From: an uncultured Prevotellaceae bacterium
GTDB taxonomy: Bacteria; Bacteroidota; Bacteroidia; Bacteroidales; Muribaculaceae
DNA length: 52,081 nt
Assembly (NCBI GenBank): GCA_900318255.1
Contig: ONJX01000043.1
Coordinates: 1 to 52,081, forward strand
Direction of reading: 5' to 3'
Positions 16,812 to 24,521 of this stretch are shown in pieces. The notes under the pieces were generated by a model, which was not told the DNA's origin, searched no databases, and worked only from the letters and a program-made list of their open reading frames with translations. How positions within the stretch are numbered: the first letter of the stretch is position 1; the number at the start of each line of letters is the position of its first letter. A program made the position numbers and the translations under genes.

Positions 16812-18188
16812 ATGAAGAAATTATTTTATATTCCGGCTTTGGTATGTGCCTTCGCGCTAGTGTCGTGTGCACCAAGTGAGGTCGAGGACATCTTTGATGA
16901 GAACCCAGCAGCTCGTCTTGATAATGCTGTCAAGAACTATACCGAGCTGTTGAAATCGGATGGCGGCCGATGGCTCATGCAATACTTTGCCAACCCCGAC
17001 GAGGAGGGCTACAACTTCGTCATGACCTTCCATAATGATGGCTCGGTAGATATCTCCACTCAAAACTCTGTTGTCAACGGCGGAGCGTTCATCACCGACA
17101 AGTCAACATGGGACGTAGTGTCCGACTACGGGCCAGTGCTCTCTTTCAACACCTACAATAAGGCGTTTCATGTGTTCTCAAGCCCGCAAAGCGATGGCAC
17201 CGGCCATGCTGGCGACTATGAGTTCATCATTCTCAGTGCCGATAACGACCGCATCAACTTGCGCGCCAAGAAGTCGCGCTCTAAAGACGCTGTCATCGAT
17301 GTTGTCATGACTCGCCTGAGCTCTACCGAGTATCCCACCGATGAGGACTACTTCACCCAGCTCACTAGCGTGCGCAGGAATGCCTTTAGCGACCGCATCA
17401 GCAACTATGTGCTCACCTATAGCGATGGCACTCGTTACATCTGCAACGACGTGGCAACCATGCTCTGGAGCTTCTATCCCGAGACTGGCACACTCCTCGA
17501 CAACGGCGAGTACATGAACGCCATCACCACCACCAAGGGATTGCGCTTCATGCAGCCTCTCGAGTTCCTCACCGAGAACGAGGCCGACCAGGAGCACGTC
17601 GTTAAAATCCAGAACTTCGAGTTCCAGCCCGACGGCTCGCTGCTGTGTACCGACGATGGTGCTACACGCATCACCGGTCCGTCACTTGCCGACCTCTTCC
17701 ACCAGCGTCTCATCCGCTGGAGGCTCAGCAACACCGAGGGACAGGTGGGAGGTCAGTTCGTTGACCTGTTCAACGCCATTTCGGCCGAGGCAAATGTCAA
17801 CTTTAAGACCTCAAAGTGGAAAAATCCTAGACTCGACTTTATCCAGCTGTGCTACGACAGTGCTAAGGCCAAGTATGGTCTCTACTTCTCGTTTGGCGGT
17901 ACTGGTGGCAGCTCCACAGGCTACATCTACCTCGACAATCAAGTCGTTGACGCTAACACTGTCAAGTTCACGTTCAACCCCGACCCCGATGTGGCATTTG
18001 ACAAGAACACACAAGGCAAGTATGGCAACGGCCAGATCTATTACGAGAAACTTCCAAGTATTGCGACCTACATCAACATGCTCTGCGCTAGTGAGTTCAC
18101 TTTCACAAGCGACAACGTGATGGTCCCCAATCCCATGACCATGACCAGCAAGAGCAACAGCAACGACTTCGTAGTTCTGAGCTTCTAA
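16812..18188 (+). CDS. DUF4302-type lipoprotein of the SusCD operon
   Basis: 458 residues, lipobox ALVSC with Cys at 19. The N-terminal pattern EVEDIFDENPAARLDNAVKN followed by SDGGRWLMQYF and YNFVMTFHNDG is what I know as DUF4302, a family that travels with the TIGR04549 metallohydrolase in SusCD loci. It is probably a surface glycan- or peptide-binding accessory protein; no catalytic motif is visible. It is the last gene of the operon; a 17-bp perfect stem-loop follows at 18235-18271. Confidence 0.82.
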   Translation: MKKLFYIPALVCAFALVSCAPSEVEDIFDENPAARLDNAVKNYTELLKSDGGRWLMQYFANPDEEGYNFVMTFHNDGSVDISTQNSVVNGGAFITDKSTWDVVSDYGPVLSFNTYNKAFHVFSSPQSDGTGHAGDYEFIILSADNDRINLRAKKSRSKDAVIDVVMTRLSSTEYPTDEDYFTQLTSVRRNAFSDRISNYVLTYSDGTRYICNDVATMLWSFYPETGTLLDNGEYMNAITTTKGLRFMQPLEFLTENEADQEHVVKIQNFEFQPDGSLLCTDDGATRITGPSLADLFHQRLIRWRLSNTEGQVGGQFVDLFNAISAEANVNFKTSKWKNPRLDFIQLCYDSAKAKYGLYFSFGGTGGSSTGYIYLDNQVVDANTVKFTFNPDPDVAFDKNTQGKYGNGQIYYEKLPSIATYINMLCASEFTFTSDNVMVPNPMTMTSKSNSNDFVVLSF

Positions 18189-18234
18189 TGAGAACATTTC
18201 CCTATCTGTAAGGGAAAACCTCATAACCCGCAGC

Positions 18235-18271
18235 AGTGGCGGCAGCTTGAAATATTCAAGCTGCCGCCACT
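18235..18271 (+). terminator. Perfect 17-bp stem-loop after the SusCD operon
   Basis: AGTGGCGGCAGCTTGAA (18235-18251), loop ATA, and its exact complement (18255-18271). There is no T-run, so it may stabilise the 3' end or belong to the hairpin island that begins here rather than act as an intrinsic terminator. A second, weaker hairpin TTTCCCT/AGGGAAA lies at 18197-18217. Confidence 0.55.
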
Positions 18272-18849
18272 CGTCTGTGACACCCCCATCAGCCTCCGGC
18301 CGAGGTGTGACGTGCCGTGGATGGGGTCGCCGTCGGCGACAAGACGTGAGGCGGTGGCAATCCGGGGGTGCCACTTGCTGCAGTCGCTTCGCTCCTTTGG
18401 CAAGTGGTACCCCCGGTTACCCAGCGGTCAGCCTCCGGCTGACGTGGCGAGAAGGGCCGTGGACATCAGCCGGAGGCACCCTCTAACGGTGGCGAGAAGT
18501 GTCGTGGATGTCAGCCGGAGGCATCCTCTGACGGTGGCGAGAAGTGTCGTGGATGTCAGCCGAAGGCTGTCCTCTGGGTAGCCCCCAGTACCGATTGCCG
18601 CAGCGAGCGACAGCGAGCGCAGGCAGTCGGCACTGGGGGTATATGATGCCCATTTCCCATCAGCCGAAGGCTGACCCATATCATGAGGCGGGCATCAGCC
18701 GAAGGCTGAGGTGTGACGTGGCGTGGATGTCAGCCGGAGGCTGCCCTCTGGGTAGCCCCCAGTACCGATTGCCGCAGCGAGCGACAGCGAGCGTAGGCAG
18801 TCGGCACTGGGGGTGGTTATTTGTCTCGTTATTTGTCGCCGAAGGCGAC
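18272..18849. repeat. GC-rich hairpin island I
   Basis: No credible gene. Large imperfect hairpins of two forms occur. Form B at 18362-18416 has arms CCGGGGGT-g-CCACTTGC and its complement, with a TGCAGTCGCTTCGCTCC loop. Form A at 18582-18639 and 18756-18813 has arms CCCCCAGT-a-CCGATTGCC and its complement, with a loop carrying GCGAGCGACAGCGAGCG. Both stems have one mismatch exactly 8 bp from the base. Between them are many small palindromes (TCAGCCGGAGGCTGA, TCAGCCGAAGGCTGA, GTCGCCGTCGGCGAC). The last hairpin, GTCGCCGAAGGCGAC at 18835-18849, forms the left boundary of the IS200-like gene. Confidence 0.9.
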
Positions 18850-18864
18850 CCCTTATTGGAAAAA

Positions 18865-18896
18865 TTTGCATAATTCGCACATATTATCTAAATTTG
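18865..18896 (+). promoter_or_regulatory. Promoter abutting the IS200-like transposase start
   Basis: TTTG at 18865-18868, 20-bp gap, TAAATTTG at 18889-18896, then 4 bp to the ATG at 18901. Transcription should start at or next to the start codon, implying a leaderless mRNA. Confidence 0.6.
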
Positions 18897-18900
18897 CACT

Positions 18901-19350
18901 ATGAGTTACACACATCTAGTCTATCACATAGTTTGGCGCACTTATCGCAGTTTGCCAGCCATCAATGAAAGCCATGAAAAAGACTTGTATGGTTACATAT
19001 TAGGGTATGTTACCAATCACAAGGGCAAGCTCTTTCGCATTGGTGGCATGCCCGACCACATCCACATGCTCATGTCTATCCCTCCCGATGTGGCGGTGTC
19101 CGAATTTATGAGGGCGTTGAAGTTCGCCACCAGCAATTGGCTGAAGCAAAATCCTCATTTCCCTCTTTTCACGGGATGGGGTGAGGGATATGCGGCTTTC
19201 ACGTACTCTAAAGACCAAATACCAGTGGTGAAACAGTATATCATTAATCAGAAAGAACACCACAAAGTAACGACTTTTGCCGAGGAGTATAGGAAGTTTA
19301 TTATTGATAATGGTGGAACGATAGACGAGAGATTTTTCCTTGTGGACTAA
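18901..19350 (+). CDS. IS200/IS605-family TnpA transposase (Y1 HUH)
   Basis: 149 residues, a complete single-domain Y1 transposase. The HUH metal motif is in MPDHIHMLMS (about residues 50-60), and the catalytic tyrosine is in the C-terminal helix QYIINQKEHH (about 114-123), the usual YxxNQxxHH form. The start SYTHLVYHIVWRTY is also family-typical. No accessory TnpB gene is present. The gene sits between two 15-bp hairpins, GTCGCC-gaa/gtc-GGCGAC, at 18835-18849 and 19355-19369, each joined to a CCCCTTATT / AATGGGG end, so the mobile unit may be about 18835-19369. It lies inside a large island of hairpins, arguing for a REP-type relationship rather than a simple insertion sequence. Confidence 0.92.
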   Translation: MSYTHLVYHIVWRTYRSLPAINESHEKDLYGYILGYVTNHKGKLFRIGGMPDHIHMLMSIPPDVAVSEFMRALKFATSNWLKQNPHFPLFTGWGEGYAAFTYSKDQIPVVKQYIINQKEHHKVTTFAEEYRKFIIDNGGTIDERFFLVD

Positions 19351-19354
19351 TGGG

Positions 19355-20205
19355 GTCGCCGTCGGCGACGTGATGGGAGGCGGTGACATTCCGGGGGTGC
19401 CACTTGCTGCAGTCGCTTCGCTCCTTTGGCAAGCGGTACCCCCGGTTACCCAGCGGTCAGCCTCCGGCTGACGTGGCGAGAAGTGCCGCGGATGTCACCC
19501 TCCAGCCGAGGTATGGTGGTGGCGAGAAGTGTCGTGGATGTCACCCTCCAGCCGAGGTCTGGTGGTGGCGTGAAGTGCCGTGGATGTCAGCCGGAGGCTG
19601 CCCTCTGAGTAGCCCCCAGTACCGATTGCCGCAGCGAGCGACAGCGAGCGCAGGCAATCGGCACTGGGGGTATTTGATACCCCCTCTCCATCAGCCGAAG
19701 GCTGACCCATATCATGAGGCGGATTTCATACTCCGGCTGACGGAGGAACGTGCCGTGGATGTCAGCCGGAGGCTGACCTCTGGGTAGCCCCCAGTACCGA
19801 TTGCCGCAGCGAGCGACAGCGAGCGCAGGCAATCGGCACTGGGGGTATATGACGCCCTTCCCCCCATCAGCCGAAGGCTGACCCATATCGTGAGGCGGAT
19901 TTCATCCTCCGGCTGAGGTGTGACGTGGCGTGGATGGGGTCGCCGCAGGCGACGTGATGGGAGGCGGTGACAATCCGGGGGTGCCACTTGCTGCAGTCGC
20001 TTCGCTCCTTTGGCAAGTGGTACCCCCGGTTACCCAGCGGTCAGCCTCCGGCTGAGTTGGCGAGAATTGCCGTGGATGTCAGCCGGAGGCTGACCTCTGG
20101 GTAGCCCCCAGTACCGATTGCCGCAGCGAGCGACAGCGAGCGGAATAAGTGTCAAGGGGCGGGCACACGAAAAATACAAACTTGTCGCCAGCCGCCAGCG
20201 GCGAC
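19355..20205. repeat. GC-rich hairpin island II
   Basis: Non-coding continuation of island I. Form B hairpins at 19391-19445 and 19975-20029; form A hairpins at 19613-19670 and 19788-19845; a form A copy truncated after its loop at 20105-20142. Small TCAGCC...GGCTGA palindromes and tandem GTGGCGAGAAGTGYCGTGGATGTCA phrases fill the rest. A looser hairpin GTCGCC...GGCGAC at 20184-20205 closes the island. On opposite strands the A and B stems share GT-a-CC and TTGCC, so they are inverted versions of one element. Confidence 0.9.
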
Positions 20206-20262
20206 CCCCATTGTTTTGCAGGGCAACAATGATTTTTTTATAAAAAATCGTGATAAAAATGC

Positions 20263-20293
20263 TTGTTTATTTCATCTTTTATGCTTAATTTTG
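20263..20293 (+). promoter_or_regulatory. Promoter of the dockerin-like secreted protein gene
   Basis: TTG at 20263-20265, 20-bp gap, TAATTTTG at 20286-20293 followed by CACA. It gives a leader of about 85 nt before the ATG at 20384. Sequence here turns AT-rich right after the hairpin island. Confidence 0.65.
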
Positions 20294-20383
20294 CACATTC
20301 TATGTAGATGTAGAAACTAATACTACAATTTTTAGAGATTATAATTCTTTTATTTATTAACTTAACAAAACTCAATTAAGATT

Positions 20384-22105
20384 ATGAAGAAAATTTTGAC
20401 TCTTCTTTTCGCAGCTGTTACAGTAGCAGCTTTTGCTGCTCCTGCAATGCAGAAAGCCAAAAAGCTTCAACCACAAAAGTCTGAAGCTAAAGTTGAGATG
20501 AAAGCCCAGAAGATGGACCTCTACACCGGCAAGGCCGGCATGATGAAGGACTTCACCAGTGGCACCGACACCATGTACCTTACTCCTAAGGGTACATTCT
20601 TCTCTTCTTACTTCCCCTACAGTGGTAGCTTGTATTACAGCTACAACATGGCTGTGATTCCAACTAACATCGAGACCACTTGGACCAACATCTCTACCGG
20701 TATCGCCAGCGATAACTACGACTGGGTGTTGTACAACCCTGCTATGGACGAGGAGAACCTTTCTATCGTTGAGGGTCAGAAAGACCTGGTAACCACTTTC
20801 CCCAACTATCCCGGATGGTGGATTTCTCCACGCCTGATGGCCGATGGCTACAACGATGCCGACTATGAGGCTGAGAACTACTACAAATTTGATGGCGCTG
20901 TGCAATTTGGTGGCAAATTTGAGGATGACGTCAACGGCGACGGCTCGTCGATGACTGGCATGTATCAGTTCTCGCCACGTGCTGCTTACAGCGACATCAT
21001 GCGCACTCAGTTTGGTGCCGGCTATGGCGATGGTGCTAACGCATTCTACGCCGACCTGCCCGACGCTTACAAGGTAGAAGGTTCTGACGATGGCAAGATC
21101 GTGAACTTCATCCAGTACTTCAACTATCCTGGACACCCCTACACCTTCTCGCGCATCCAGTTCTATGCAATGGTTAAGGCTACTGCCGGCCAGACTCTCA
21201 CCGCTAAGGTGTGCCGTGTTAACGACAATGTGCTCGACATCGACAACCCCATCGCCGAGGCTGTTTATGAGTTCGCTGCCGATGACCTGGGCGAGGAAGC
21301 TAAGGCTCTTGACTTCTACTTCGAGACCGAGGATCCTGAGCTGGGCCTCACCGAGGAGCAGTGGCTCACCATCGATGGCGAGATAGCTATCGTTATCGAG
21401 GGCGTTAATGAGGTCGAGAGTATTTCTCCTATCATGAACGCTATGACTCGCGAGGCCGACGTGGCTCACGAAGAGTTCTACAGCCACTTCTGCAACGGCT
21501 ATGCTCTGTGGGAGTTCTACAGCGCTGGTGAGGTTATCGACACTCGCATCTACCCCTGCCACATGGGTTACTACTGGGGTTCGGGCGATGACAGCGGTCT
21601 TCCCGAGAACCTGCTGCTCTCGATCAACGCTCAGATGGCTTACATCGAGACTGTTGCCGACAACGCTACCGAATATGCTATCCCTGCCGAGGGTGGCAAC
21701 TTCACTATCGAGCTCAAGGCCAGCGAGCCTTACGATGCTTGGGGTGTAGAGGATATCCCCGCTTGGATGTCCATCGAGGCTGCAGATCAGCTCGACGAGG
21801 AGGATGGCAGCTACACTGGCTACACCACTCTCACTGTAACTGTTGAGCCTAACAACAATGGCGAGGTGGTTTACACTCTCCCAGGCACTGAGTTCAAGAT
21901 CATCGTTGGCGAGGGCGGTTCTACATCTGTTGCTGGCGACGTTAACGGCGACGGCACCGTGACTGCAGCCGACGTTACTCTGCTCTACAACATCATCCTT
22001 AACAACGACTGGACTGGCGTAGTTAACGGCGACCAGAACGGCGACGGCGAGGTTACTGCAGGCGACGTTACTATTGTCTATAACGCTCTCCTTGGTGCTA
22101 ACTAA
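20384..22105 (+). CDS. Secreted protein with BACON-like and dockerin-like C-terminus
   Basis: 573 residues with a signal peptide (MKKILTLLFAAVTVAAFAAPA). Residues about 30-420 are a large unrecognised region rich in Trp, Tyr and Asp (for example YPGWWISPRLMADGY). About 425-510 resembles a BACON-type beta domain (IPAEGGNFTIELKASEPYDAW...WMSIEAADQ). The last 60 residues are two calcium-loop repeats, DVNGDGTVTAADV and DQNGDGEVTAGDV, each followed by a short helix with LLYN / IVYN, the dockerin type I pattern. Such tails are common on Bacteroidales secreted proteins but no cohesin partner is seen here. It is flanked by hairpin islands on both sides and ends in a clear terminator. Catalytic function, if any, is unknown. 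Confidence 0.82.
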   Translation: MKKILTLLFAAVTVAAFAAPAMQKAKKLQPQKSEAKVEMKAQKMDLYTGKAGMMKDFTSGTDTMYLTPKGTFFSSYFPYSGSLYYSYNMAVIPTNIETTWTNISTGIASDNYDWVLYNPAMDEENLSIVEGQKDLVTTFPNYPGWWISPRLMADGYNDADYEAENYYKFDGAVQFGGKFEDDVNGDGSSMTGMYQFSPRAAYSDIMRTQFGAGYGDGANAFYADLPDAYKVEGSDDGKIVNFIQYFNYPGHPYTFSRIQFYAMVKATAGQTLTAKVCRVNDNVLDIDNPIAEAVYEFAADDLGEEAKALDFYFETEDPELGLTEEQWLTIDGEIAIVIEGVNEVESISPIMNAMTREADVAHEEFYSHFCNGYALWEFYSAGEVIDTRIYPCHMGYYWGSGDDSGLPENLLLSINAQMAYIETVADNATEYAIPAEGGNFTIELKASEPYDAWGVEDIPAWMSIEAADQLDEEDGSYTGYTTLTVTVEPNNNGEVVYTLPGTEFKIIVGEGGSTSVAGDVNGDGTVTAADVTLLYNIILNNDWTGVVNGDQNGDGEVTAGDVTIVYNALLGAN

Positions 22106-22223
22106 TAAAGCAACAACCCCTAAGCGACATTTATTTAGAGCGACTACTCGCCTTTAATTCACGTTTATTATTTATTAGTCACTCACAAGAGTAGTCAATC
22201 TCTTAATAAATATCCCTAAAAAT

Positions 22224-22254
22224 GGCGGCCCCCATTCCCGGAGGCCGCCTTTTA
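22224..22254 (+). terminator. Intrinsic terminator after the dockerin-like gene
   Basis: Stem GGCGGCC (22224-22230) / GGCCGCC (22243-22249) followed by TTTTA, about 120 bp after the stop codon. Confidence 0.8.
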
Positions 22255-22858
22255 TGTCACCCTCCAGCCGAGGTCTGGTGGTGGCGTGGATGGGGTCGCC
22301 GCAGGCGACGTGATGGGAGGCGGTGACAATCCGGGGGTGCCACTTGCTGCAGTCGCTTCGCTCCTTTCACAAGTGGTACCCCCGGTTACTCAGCGGTCAG
22401 CCTCCGGCTGACGGCGGCGAGAAGTGCCGTGGATGTCACCCTCCAGCCGAGGTATGGTGGCGGTGAGAAGTGCCGCGGATGTCACCCTCCAGCTGAGGTC
22501 TGGTGGTGGCGAGAAGTGCCGTGGATGTCAGCCGGAGGCTGCCCTCTGGGTAGCCCCCAGTACCGATTGCCGCAGCGAGCGACAGCGAGCGGCTGACCCA
22601 TATCGTGAGGCGGGCATCAGCCTCCGGCTGAGATGTGACGTGGCGTGGATGGGGTCGCCGTCGGCGACGTGATGTGAGGCGGTGACAATCCAGGGGTGCC
22701 ACTTGCTGCAGTCGCTTCGCTCCTTTCACAAGTGGTACCCCCGGTTACCCAGCGGTCAGCCTCCGGCTGAGGTGGCGAGAAGTGCCGTGGATGCACCCTC
22801 CAGCTGAGGTCTGACGGCGGCGAGAAGTGCCGTGGATGTCACCCTCCAGCCGAGGTTG
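22255..22858. repeat. GC-rich hairpin island III
   Basis: Non-coding. Form B hairpins at 22331-22385 and 22690-22744, both with a CTCCTTTCACAAG variant that weakens the inner stem, and one form A copy truncated after its loop (22554-22590). CACCCTCCAGCYGAGGTNTG phrases and TCAGCC/GGCTGA palindromes recur. The damage to the A and B copies suggests this island is older or decaying compared with islands I and II. Confidence 0.88.
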
Positions 22859-22889
22859 TTCTAGCTATCCGCTTTATCTAATGCGCTTG

Positions 22890-23007
22890 TCTTCCCCGTT
22901 CCTCGTTCCCCGTTTCACGGACAAGGCACGCCTTGTCCCTACATCACCCGTTCCCCGTTCCTCGTTCCCCGTTTAACGGACAAGGCACGCCTTGTCCCTA
23001 CATCACC
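22890..23007. repeat. Tandem 59-bp repeat with GGACAAGGC palindromes
   Basis: Two units, each a CCCGTTCCTCGTTCCCCG stretch followed by the perfect palindrome GGACAAGGC-ac-GCCTTGTCC (22919-22938, 22978-22997) and CTACATCACC. A third partial TTCTCGTTCCTCGTTCC follows. The palindrome core also occurs before ffh at 7022. Confidence 0.9.
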
Positions 23008-23030
23008 CATTTCTCGTTCCTCGTTCCACC

Positions 23031-23606
23031 TTAAATCACGGTGTCTTCATCGATGAGGTTGTTGAGCAGGGCATAGACGGTGAGGCCGGCCACGCTCTTG
23101 ATGCCGGTCTTGCGCACGATGTTCTTGCGGTGGGTGGTGACGGTAAACACGCTCACGTTTAGGCGTGAGGCAATCTCTTTGTTCGACAGACCTTTAGCGA
23201 CCTCTATGAGCACTGCCGTCTCGCGGCGGGTGAGCTCGTGGCTGCTCATGGCGGCGTCGCTGGTGGCAGCCTTGGCGCCCACTTCAAGCACCGTCTGGAG
23301 GATTGCCTGCTGGCTGTCGCGAATGTCGATCACAGCGTCGAAGCGCTTGAGCCGTGCTTGCTTCACATACTGATACACCAGTGCCACCACCGCCATGCTG
23401 CGTGCCGCCTTGCGCAGCTCGGTGACGTTGTCGTTGAGCGTGGGGTTGATGATGAGGATGTCGGGCCGCAGCACGTCGAGGCGGTTGCTCAGGTCGTCGA
23501 TGCTGTATTCTGGCTTCAGGATTTTGAGGTCGGTGTGGACGAGTGTGGCCAGCAGCCCTTCTACGATTATCTCCGAGGGCTCCACTATCAATACTTTCCT
23601 TTTCAT
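23031..23606 (-). CDS. LuxR-type regulator with a degenerate receiver domain
   Basis: 191 residues. Residues 1-115 look like a response-regulator receiver (VLIVEPSEIIVEGL as first strand, PDILIINPTL as third), but the acidic pocket Asp pair is replaced by EPSE and the phosphoacceptor Asp by Asn in IINPTL, so it is unlikely to be phosphorylated. Residues about 125-185 are a canonical LuxR/GerE helix-turn-helix (LTRRETAVLIEVAKGLSNKEIASRLNV split as ELTRRE and KGLSNKEIA, then VSVFTVTTHRKNI). The start overlaps the hemerythrin gene stop by 4 bp (ATGA), meaning coupled translation. The likely job is to control genes together with the hemerythrin partner, possibly its own operon. Confidence 0.88.
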   Translation of the reverse strand: MKRKVLIVEPSEIIVEGLLATLVHTDLKILKPEYSIDDLSNRLDVLRPDILIINPTLNDNVTELRKAARSMAVVALVYQYVKQARLKRFDAVIDIRDSQQAILQTVLEVGAKAATSDAAMSSHELTRRETAVLIEVAKGLSNKEIASRLNVSVFTVTTHRKNIVRKTGIKSVAGLTVYALLNNLIDEDTVI

Positions 23607-24349
23607 AGCTTGGCGGTTTTCTCGAGTTGCTTAACAAAGGGTCCCAAAATTTTATCCTCGACGATGGCGTGCTTGCGCAAGTCGAGCGCGAGCTGAAGGA
23701 TGTCAAAAATCATGTCGATGGCGTCGTCATCGGCATGTGAAGGTGCGGCGGGCTCTCCGTCGGTAGTGACATGGCGAGCCTTGCTGGCATCACACCCTGG
23801 CAGATACTTGAAGATGATTTGCACCAGGTCGCTGAGTTTGTCCTCTAGATTGCCGTGCGAGGCAAGGAAGTCATTGATTTTGAACTTGTCGCTCTTGCCG
23901 CCAATGAGGTTGCTGATGTGAGGATAGACGGTTTTCTCCTCATGGGCGAAATGCTCGCGCACCTCCTCGATATAGGTGCTGAAGAACTGTTTTATCGCCT
24001 TTCCAGCGCGCGGTGGCAGCATGTTGGCAATCTTGTCGAGGTGATGCCCTATGTGTGGCAAGCGGCGGTTGAGGTAATAGTCGTGAGAGCGTAGCAGGTA
24101 AGGCACCAGCCCCTGCATGGGGGTGGCACGCAGCGTGGCAGCCTGCGGCATGAACTGGTCGTTGCTATACACCTCGCAGATGAGCAGGAAGAACTTGGCA
24201 TCCACACCATGCTCGCTGCACACCTGCGCTATCGTCTTGTCGCCAAACCCCATGGGGATGCCAAAGTGCGACAGCGTGAGCAGCAGCTGTGGCTGGGCGG
24301 TAATCATTGCCGACAAGTTGTCGGTATCCTTGTAAAGAAAATCATTCAT
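23603..24349 (-). CDS. Hemerythrin-domain protein, possible O2/NO sensor or iron-repair protein
   Basis: 248 residues, cytosolic. Residues 1-75 resemble the N-terminal region of ScdA/RIC-type proteins (IAQVCSEHGVD). From about 88 on, a four-helix hemerythrin bundle shows the expected His/Glu ligands: LRSHDYYLNRRLPHIGHHL, then HFAHEEKTVYPHI, a later ASHGNLED and a C-terminal RKHAIVEDKI. These bind a non-haem di-iron centre in the family. It is translationally coupled to the pseudo-receiver LuxR regulator, which argues that iron, oxygen or nitric oxide status feeds into transcription. The promoter carries a striking dyad (24372-24413). Confidence 0.85.
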   Translation of the reverse strand: MNDFLYKDTDNLSAMITAQPQLLLTLSHFGIPMGFGDKTIAQVCSEHGVDAKFFLLICEVYSNDQFMPQAATLRATPMQGLVPYLLRSHDYYLNRRLPHIGHHLDKIANMLPPRAGKAIKQFFSTYIEEVREHFAHEEKTVYPHISNLIGGKSDKFKINDFLASHGNLEDKLSDLVQIIFKYLPGCDASKARHVTTDGEPAAPSHADDDAIDMIFDILQLALDLRKHAIVEDKILGPFVKQLEKTAKL

Positions 24350-24371
24350 ATTTTTTTGTTTTTTTATGCCA

Positions 24372-24413
24372 CAAAGTTAGGGAGAATTTTGCAGAATGCA
24401 AAATCCTCCCTAA
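24372..24413 (-). promoter_or_regulatory. Promoter of the hemerythrin operon with overlapping operator-like dyad
   Basis: Minus strand: TTTG at 24402-24399, 19-bp gap, TAACTTTG at 24379-24372. Across them lies a 37-bp inverted repeat (24377-24413) with 17-bp arms, one mismatch and a 3-bp centre: arms TTAGGGAGaATTTTGCA and TGCAAAATcCTCCCTAA. It spans from the -7 box past the -33 box, the expected place for a repressor site. No T-run follows it in either direction of interest, so a pepD terminator is less likely. Confidence 0.65.
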
Positions 24414-24424
24414 TTATCATTTTT

Positions 24425-24480
24425 AGATAATCTAGAAAATCTAGAATTTCTAGCACTTCTAGATTGAGATTCTAGATATC
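24425..24480. repeat. Cluster of TCTAGA-type short repeats after pepD
   Basis: ATCTAGAAAATCTAGAATTT, CACTTCTAGATTGAGATTCTAGATAT: five CTAGA cores in about 50 bp just 3' of pepD. A similar cluster lies just 3' of valS (34388-34430). Each can fold on itself; function unknown. Confidence 0.7.
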
Positions 24481-24521
24481 AATCTCCGATCCTCGATCTT
24501 CGATCTTCGCGCCGCAGGCGT

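Noticed and set aside
18312..20000. Several 60-130 codon frames in the hairpin islands
   Set aside because: They translate repeated hairpin DNA (recurring SLSLAAAIGTGGYPEG-type strings) on both strands, as repeats do, not genes.
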